From Oikopleura dioica (taxonomy: Eukaryota > Chordata > Appendicularia > Copelata > Oikopleuridae), in NCBI GenBank assembly GCA_907165135.1, contig OU015569.1, positions 8,866,501 through 8,930,500 of the forward strand: DNA of 64,000 bases, written 5' to 3'. Of this stretch, positions 58,355 to 64,000 are shown piece by piece. Each line of letters opens with the position of its first letter. Position 1 is the first letter of the stretch. The notes beneath the pieces were generated by a model. The model ran no database searches and was not told the origin of the DNA. It worked only from the letters and a program-made list of their open reading frames with translations. Position numbers and translations under genes: made by a program.

Positions 58355-59686
58355 CTACTCTAAAGTAAATCCAGACAGTACTATTTAAAATTGATATGTG
58401 ATAAAATACTGAAGAAAAAAACAGAAAAACTTATTGACACTGAAAAAATAAATTGAAATACGCGAACCTGTCAAATATGCATCATCAACAGGAGCATCGC
58501 GATAAGTAACTTGTGCGTTTTTGAAGAGTTTCACCGCTGCCCATCGTGGCATACTGAAACAGGCGCCCTCGCAGTACACTGGATAAAATTCTTTTCCGTA
58601 CGATTCCCACGATGTTTGCCATTTCCCTTTGCGCGTGACTCTAAAATCGTTGAATTTCGGACGCCAGTTATGCAAGAGTTTTACCTTGCGTGCTGTACGT
58701 AGTTGTACAAACAAGCCAGTTCAACTTGCGAGTTCTCGGCCTTATTGAGAAAGCCCAGTATCAAAGGTAAATCCGGAAAAACGTCGTCGTCGACTGAAAG
58801 ATAATTTCGTGAGTCCGTGCATTCGTTGGCAAACCATTGCAGTCCACTAATTGATTTTGAGGTTAGATTCTGATACGCATCAAGATAGTCGCCGACTTTT
58901 AAGAATGATTGGAAAAATATTTATGAAAATCGCAGGAGTATTTATCAATCACATTCCTAGCAGGTCTTGTTTGTCTCGCCCCTCGTTTTGCAAATTCTTG
59001 TTCAAGTACTTCGAGTCCGACTTTCCGACGAGAAAGATTGTGGCAATAGACCATTTTTCGATGGCATGCGTGTGAGCCCATGTATTTCGAATTATCTCTC
59101 GCAGGCCAGAGCTCTCAACGCGAGACTTTACGAAGATGACGAGGTCTTTCCGCACGCAGTCGACCTCTGGAGTGATCATGAACTCCAAATCTGGGACGGT
59201 AGTGTTGTCCGCGTAACGCTTTGGAATGGACTCATCTGGGTTCTCGGCGATCAGGTATCGAACTCGATCGATCAGTTGTGCAGTTTGGACTACCCCCTCT
59301 TTCTTTTGCAATTGAGCAAGCAGCGGGTTTCCTGGAATTACTTCCGCCTTCTTCTCTTCACTCTCGGGTTCACTTTCTTTGCTCGAAGTCTCCGAAGATA
59401 ATGTGGTGCTTGTCGTGCTCGTCGAAGACGTAGTTGATTTGAGCACTCGCGGTGCGCTTTTGTCGTGAAAGTCGATGTCTACCTCAAAGTTGAAAGCACG
59501 GGGAGTCCTCTTCTCTTTGTGCGGGATCGCTTTTCCATCGTCAAGACTGCTCGGTTTGATCTTCGAAACCAGGAACAGGTTGAAGACAATGAAGCAAAAG
59601 CCGAAAAACGCCAAAAAGTTCCTAACGAGTGATTCGATTCTACCAGGACCTTTTTTACGCCTTCTGCGCTTTCTCTCTTCACCCAT
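58355..59686 (-). CDS. beta-1,3-glycosyltransferase of family GT31 (type II Golgi protein)
   Basis: Five exons sum to 380 codons (379 aa): 58957-59686, 58685-58895, 58468-58640, plus a short last exon 58355-58380. A basic cytosolic tail (MGEERKRRRRKKGPGR) precedes the signal anchor NFLAFFGFCFIVFNLFLV. Next comes a Ser/Thr/Glu-rich stem (TTSSTSTTSTTLSSE), then the catalytic domain: IRNTWAHTHAIEKWSIATIF, GDYLDAYQNLTSKSISGLQW, the metal-binding VDDDVF (DxD), YCEGACFSM and DDAYLTGVLS. These are the usual GT31 (beta3GalT/beta3GnT) blocks; donor and acceptor specificity cannot be read. Intron 58896-58956 is GA-AG. The last 26-bp exon is inferred from phase and lies antisense to the neighbouring coiled-coil gene. 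Confidence 0.88.
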
Positions 59687-59878
59687 TTATTCCATGCTCG
59701 ATTCAAGTACTGGAAAGAATTTCTCGCGAAAAAGAAAAAATCGCGCTTGCCCTGCGGGGATGTTTTGCTCTAACATTTTAAAAAGACTAAAATAACTTAG
59801 CCCTGAAATACAAACAATAGAAGATGTCCGATAAAACACAAATCTATTCTCTCTCGTTCTTTCGCTTAAATAAGTCAA

Positions 59879-60936
59879 TCAACAGTAAATGTATTTTCTT
59901 TCGCGCAGCCAAGAGACAGCTTGAACCATGCTCTGAAGGCTGTTGAATACTCTGGTTTCAGGTCTCGTCGTTACTTTGTCCAGCATATACATCAAGTGCT
60001 TGTGATAGGAGGAATACGGTATTCCAAGCTCAAGCGCTATCCTAGTCCATTCTGAAAAACTCTTTTAGGGCTTTAGTTAAGTAGAAGCTTCTCACCTGTT
60101 AACACTTCCGGATCTCCAAGGCGTCGCTCGTCGAACAGTCCTGGGTTGTGTAAAAGACCGCGTGCGACCATAACACCGCCAACACCAGTCGCCTCATATG
60201 CTATTTGAGCGTCTTCGCGAGTGCGAATACTTCCGTTGTAATTAACGGGAATGCTACAAGGAAAACAAATCAACTTTGCATTTTTAACTGACTGTTACCT
60301 CAAGGTTTCGACAATAGTTGAGATAGTATTTACTCTTACAGGGTGATCCCTTTCTCCATGCGTCCTACCATGAATCGACAACATGGTCGCGCCCGCCTTC
60401 TCAATTCTCCTGGCCATTTCGATTGTTGCTTGCAAGTCGTCGAAGACGCGCGTTTTGACAGAAATAGAAAACTGCGAATCAGGAATCGCCCGCCGCGCTA
60501 CCAAAATAATATCAGCCAGCAACTCGGGCTGCTTCATTAAGATGTCGCCGTAGTTGAGTGCGTTGACCCAGCGCTGAGGACATCCGCAGTTGAGGTCGAT
60601 TCCCTCGCAATGTCCGTAAAGCATTTGGGCCACTTGGGCGAAATCGTCGCCTTTGTTCGCAGCGAACTGGACGACGAGCGGCCCATCGTCCGCATTGCTG
60701 CGCAAATCGGCATCACGAGCAGAGGCCGAGTTGATGAACGAGTCCGAAATCAGCATTGGCGAGAAGCAGAGATCGACGTTGAACTTTCGGCAAAGTGCGC
60801 GGAAAGGGAGACGTGAGTAGCGCACCATTGGCGCGCAGATTGATACAAAACGGTTGTTTTCGCGAGCAGTAGAATAGATTTGGCGGATAGAGCCGAACCG
60901 GCGACGCCTCTCTTTTTGTAATTCATCCCTATCCAT
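59879..60936 (-). CDS. DUS4L-like: tRNA-dihydrouridine synthase (Dus4 type)
   Basis: FMN enzyme that reduces uridine to dihydrouridine in the tRNA D loop; Dus4 acts at positions 20a/20b (family knowledge). Three exons give 323 codons (322 aa; human DUS4L about 317): 60299-60936, 60096-60253, 59879-60051. Landmarks: ICAPMVRYSRLPFRALCRKF, the catalytic-Cys block GIDLNCGCPQRWVN, SVKTRVFDD, LSIHGRTHGERD, IPVNYNGSIRT and GVMVARGLLHNPGLF. The ATG at 60936 (MDRDELQKERRRRFG) overlaps the stop of the upstream gene: the 8 bp ATGGATAG contain both signals. Confidence 0.93.
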
Positions 60937-61457
60937 TGAGTTTTCTCTCGGCGTACTCTTTTTCGAACTGGGCAAAGTACTCTTCGTCGAAGGCGGATTC
61001 CTCCTCCTCTACTGGCTTCTGCACTTCTGGCTTTGTCACTCCTGTGATCTTGCACCAAATATTGAAATCAGTGTCGACTCTGCTTTTCTGAACAAGACGA
61101 TGCTTCTGCGCCAGTTCCTTTTCTCGATCTACTTTCTAAAAGTATCGATTTATAGGTAAAGGAAATACGTGCTAAAATACCTTGAGTCTCTTCTCAGCGA
61201 TTTTCTTGTCGGCTACGTATTTGTTGTTGAGGCCGAAACGAGCACTAGCGGCTTCCTTGTTGGCTTTTTCTTGCTTTCGGAACTTTTTGTTCGTCTTATG
61301 CTTTTCGGTCTGTGCAGCTGCTGCCTAAAATAAATTTGATTTTTTGATTAACTATCATTTCCTGTTTTGCCTTTTGAGATTTCTTCTTGGTGAGTTGGGT
61401 GATTCTAACGTCGTCGCAGTCAAGGATTTCGAGTCCTTCGGCTAACAAATCATCCAT
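60929..61457 (-). CDS. 148-aa basic coiled-coil protein, upstream operon partner of DUS4L
   Basis: Exons 61362-61457, 61181-61324 and 60929-61135 give exactly 149 codons. The protein starts MDDLLAEGLEILDCDDVRIT, continues with an Ala/Lys/Glu-rich helix (TEKHKTNKKFRKQEKANKE; ADKKIAEKRLKKVDREKE) and ends with DFNIWCKITGVTKPEV and an acidic tail (EEEESAFDEEYFAQFEKEY). Intron 61325-61361 is GA-AG by the simplest reading (37 bp). A 28-bp GT-AG alternative adding three residues is also in phase. I do not recognise the family. Its stop codon overlaps the next gene's start by 8 bp. Confidence 0.7.
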
Positions 61458-61654
61458 CTGAACTTTACAATTCAAGAAAAGTCTTCCTAGATTCAGAATT
61501 ATAAACGCTTGAGTCTCCGAGACGAATCTAAAAATTTCTCTGTCTGCTCCGCCAATCAGCGCTCAAGGAAAAAATAAGCTAAAACAGATCTACTGAAAAG
61601 AGCATTTCTTATTTTTTGTCCGGCCGTTCTACCAACATCCTAACAGACGCACAA

Positions 61655-62490
61655 ATGCGAAGAGATAAGAGAGAAAACAAAGCTCAATCAAAAGGAACTC
61701 GACCTGCGTTTATAGTTGCGGAGCGATCTGCACCCAAAGGGCTTGAAGGGGTAGTTTCTTTAACACTGACCTAAATTTTCTAATTCGCTCGGCTTTAGAT
61801 CAAGAAGGAGAAGTCTTCGATCATCACTGCAATTAACGCCACAAACAATCGTGCAGCCCGCAAAGGAAAGCTACCAGCGGCCAACCAAATCTTCGAAAGT
61901 AATCATCAAACACTCAGTGTCTGAGATTTACATCTTTTTTTCTTTTAGCTGGCAAGGAGAAGAGACGCTTCCGTAAATCGGCGACCAATGCTCCTTTGCT
62001 TCGGACGAAGAGGATCTCATTGGCGCATGAAATCATGGTCAACAAATGGCTGATGGAAGAGCATGAAGTGAAAGAACTCAGCGATGCATTCCGGGATGAT
62101 ACCTTGAAGCGAGAAAATCTTCTTAAAAAATACGCCGAGAATTTGGAGTGCTGTAGAAAAGAGAAGGAGCAGCAGGAGAGTCGTCAAATAGGGAGTTTCT
62201 TCGAGGATGAAGCCAGTTCGGGCGAGTTGGATACTGACGAGCTTGCGAGTGATGACTTGAAGGAGGAAAAACAAGTTCGGAAGATTGTTGGTAAGTGTCC
62301 GCTTACTTGTTGAAACATGATAACGACGGGAAACTCAGAGTCATTCACCAAGACGAATTCGAAGGTGGGCATGAACTGGCTCAAAGCGTACTACCGCAAT
62401 GTCGTAGAGAAAAATGAGAAGAAAGAAACAGGACTCATTTTCAAAATCAACGAGTTACAAGAAGCGGTAATTCGATACGACCTATCGTGA
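61655..62490 (+). CDS. 229-aa charged helical protein, unrecognised
   Basis: Four exons (61655-61750, 61799-61898, 61949-62290, 62339-62490) with GT-AG introns of 48-50 bp sum to 230 codons. The N terminus is basic (MRRDKRENKAQSKGTRPAF; GKEKRRFRKSATNAPLLRTK). A helical middle (HEVKELSDAFRDDTLKREN) leads to an acidic linker (DEASSGELDTDELASDDLKE) and a basic/helical end (NWLKAYYRNVVEKNEKKE). This suggests a nuclear or nucleolar protein, as inference only. It is divergent from the 60.9-61.5 kb operon with about 200 bp between starts. Confidence 0.65.
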
Positions 62491-62771
62491 AGCCGAGTTT
62501 TTTGACTTCGACGGAGATTTAACTCAAATTTGTACTTTTTTTCTGTCCTTTAATTTTTTACTGCCGTCATCATTGCATTGCCCATCAACTGCTTACTTCA
62601 AGCTTTACGAGAAGAAGAATGACCAAAAGACAGATTATCAAACTATTTTGTATCAGCTATTTTGCCCATTGTGCCTTTTGTGCATGGATTTCGAGCGGGG
62701 GCAGCAACCGACGGGGCGCAACTCAGTTTTTGATTGGTTCCTTTTCTGAACTTCTGACCATCATATATACC
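62491..62771. other. 3' flank and left target duplication
   Basis: Non-coding. Ends with TATATACC (62764-62771), the left copy of an 8-bp direct repeat flanking the next element. Confidence 0.4.
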
Positions 62772-63091
62772 TAGGGTCTCCGGACAAAAATTATCTTTCG
62801 ATCCTCAAGGGGTTTTTGGCATTTTTATGAGCTCTATCGATAGCTTAGAAGATACTGAGGAAGAATATGAAATAAAAAAGTAGGTGTATAATTTTGGAAG
62901 TTGGTCAAAAAAGGGATTGAAAATTCGTACTTTTTCACATTTTGGCATTTTTGACCAACTTCCGAAATTATACACCTACTTTTTTATTTCATATTCTTGC
63001 TTGAAATCATCTAAGCTATCCATAGAGCCGATAAAAATGTAAAAAAACCCTTGAGGATCAAAAGTTAGCATTTTTTCTACCGGAAACCCTA
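62772..63091. mobile_element. 320-bp palindromic hAT-like MITE with 8-bp target-site duplication
   Basis: The whole element is an imperfect palindrome: TAGGGTCTCCGG at the left end mirrors CCGGAAACCCTA at the right. Inner blocks pair too, for example the AAGTAGGTGTATAATTT block with its complement, and CCTCAAGGG with CCTTGAGG. It is flanked by TATATACC at 62764-62771 and 63092-63099. An 8-bp duplication and termini starting TAGGG fit the hAT superfamily (end consensus YARNG). No coding capacity. Confidence 0.85.
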
Positions 63092-63382
63092 TATATACCA
63101 GTCATAATCGGACAAAGATAACAGAGAACTTGAAAGCAAAAAACGAAAGCCCGTGACGGCTTTCTTGCGTGCCCAACGGCCCGAAATTCTTCACCGCTTG
63201 TAACTGCGGTCGAAAATCCGGCCGAGTAGAGAAATTTGTTTTAGCCCAGAAAAGCTAGTTCTCACCCTCATACGCACACTTATGTTCATTCCCCATTTAC
63301 TGCCCTTAGATTATTGCTAAGAATATTTCATATGGCTGCTATAAATAACGCTCGTTTTTATTCCAGAAGTCGGGCTCTCGTA
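63092..63382. other. spacer and 5' flank of the last gene
   Basis: Non-coding; begins with the right target duplication. TTTTTATTCCAG at about 63355-63366 is a strong 3' splice signal 17 bp before the ATG at 63383. That spacing would suit a spliced-leader trans-splice acceptor, as larvaceans use, or a cis intron; I cannot tell. Confidence 0.35.
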
Positions 63383-64000
63383 ATGGAGCGAATTCTTGCT
63401 CGTTTCGGTCTCAACGTGGTCGATGAAGATTGGATCAAGTCGACCTGGATGCAGCCACTTCAAGAGAGTCAATTTCACATGGATCTGCCAGAGCCAAATC
63501 TCAAAGATATGATAAGGCTCACTGATTTCCTCAAAGGGAACACGATCTCTGTAGAAGACGTCCCGAAAGAACTTCTTTCATATTTGGCCGTTGTTACAGG
63601 AACGGATACGATTTTGATATTAAGCAGAACTTAACTTCTTGAGATGAAGATTATAAATACGATCCATTACAAAGCCAAGTTAGCGGAATGGAACTCTCCC
63701 AGCGATGAGGACATAATCAGAGACGGGCCTGTTGTTTTACGCTCAATTGAAGCCTACTTGCGTTTGCTCTCCATCGAGAGAGCTGCGGCATTCAACATCT
63801 TTCACCCTCTTCTGTTCGAGCAGTCGTGGGTGATCTTACAAACTGTCATCACAAAAGAACACAGTGCGATCAAAAATCGCCGCAAAAAGCCTGATCACGA
63901 GACAATCATGCTTTCTGCCGTTGAAGATGTAATCGCTGTGCTTGGAGTTCTGTTTGAAAATTTTATTTTAACACGAGATCATGCAGACCGCGCCATATCT
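63383..64000 (+). CDS. unrecognised helical protein, truncated by the window end
   Basis: Exon 1 begins at ATG 63383 (MERILARFGLNVVDEDWIK, then FHMDLPEPNLKDMIRLTDF, then EDVPKELLSYLAV). A 51-bp GT-AG intron (about 63594-63644) leads in phase to MKIINTIHYKAKLAEWNSP, then LRSIEAYLRLLSIERAAAF, then LSAVEDVIAVLGVLFENF. The frame is open to the last base. It is Leu-rich and alpha-helical with no motif I recognise, possibly a HEAT-like or scaffold protein. An ATG at 63332 in the same frame would add 17 residues across the likely splice acceptor, so I prefer 63383. Confidence 0.55.

Noticed and set aside
58967-59401. 144-codon plus-strand frame
   Set aside because: Antisense shadow of the GT31 stem and catalytic exon.
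63594-63644. GA-AG intron at the exon junction of the last gene
   Set aside because: A GT donor six bases earlier gives a 51-bp GT-AG intron in the right phase, so no unusual splice site is needed.
1-64000. CRISPR arrays, bacterial operons, prophage or viral genes
   Set aside because: No regularly spaced direct repeats, no Shine-Dalgarno-led gene strings, no viral structural or polymerase motifs; all strong genes have spliceosomal introns and animal families.

Overview
The window looks like nuclear DNA of a very compact animal genome, most probably a larvacean tunicate such as Oikopleura. The evidence is direct. Genes are packed on both strands. Most introns are only 37-55 bp. Several introns have GA...AG ends in place of GT...AG. 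Two same-strand gene pairs are spaced or overlapped like operon members. The protein families are metazoan: integrin alpha, aspartate/glutamate carrier, tektin, GT31 glycosyltransferase, a Gab-like docking protein, trypsins with CUB or mucin-like parts. The species name is an inference; no marker gene was searched.

Layout. 0.5-2.9 kb (-): calcium-regulated mitochondrial aspartate/glutamate carrier. 2.9-6.3 kb: non-coding, with two palindromic non-autonomous transposons, then a tRNA-Thr(AGU). 6.5-9.0 kb (+): pyridoxamine-5'-phosphate oxidase, whose first intron holds a complete opposite-strand gene for a secreted cysteine-rich protein. 9.4-9.65 kb (+): a short secreted-peptide precursor. 10-16 kb (-): a block of unrecognised multi-exon genes, one very acidic. 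16.7-23.1 kb (+): secreted CUB protein, a BH3-motif protein, a tektin, and a trypsin with a Ser/Thr-rich stalk and hydrophobic tail. 24.1-27.7 kb (-): two closely spaced small genes and a U1/matrin-type zinc-finger gene. 28.6-29.1 kb (-): another secreted Cys-rich protein. 29-38 kb and 39.8-45 kb: poor in recognisable genes, with inverted repeats and weak coding traces. 38.1-39.1 kb (-): second trypsin; 39.15-39.8 kb (+): unrecognised 177-aa protein. 45-49 kb: coiled-coil protein, mitochondrial-type 2-Cys peroxiredoxin, and two tandem paralogues, one ending in a Gab-like tyrosine motif. 50.1-54.2 kb (-): integrin alpha without an I domain. 55-61.5 kb: lysophosphatidate acyltransferase, coiled-coil protein, GT31 glycosyltransferase, tRNA-dihydrouridine synthase overlapping a small basic coiled-coil gene. 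61.65-64 kb (+): two unrecognised genes separated by a palindromic hAT-like MITE.

Gene models were built by hand from exon phase and family conservation. Where all exons sum to an exact number of codons this is stated. No database search was possible, so 'unrecognised' means only that I did not recognise the family.
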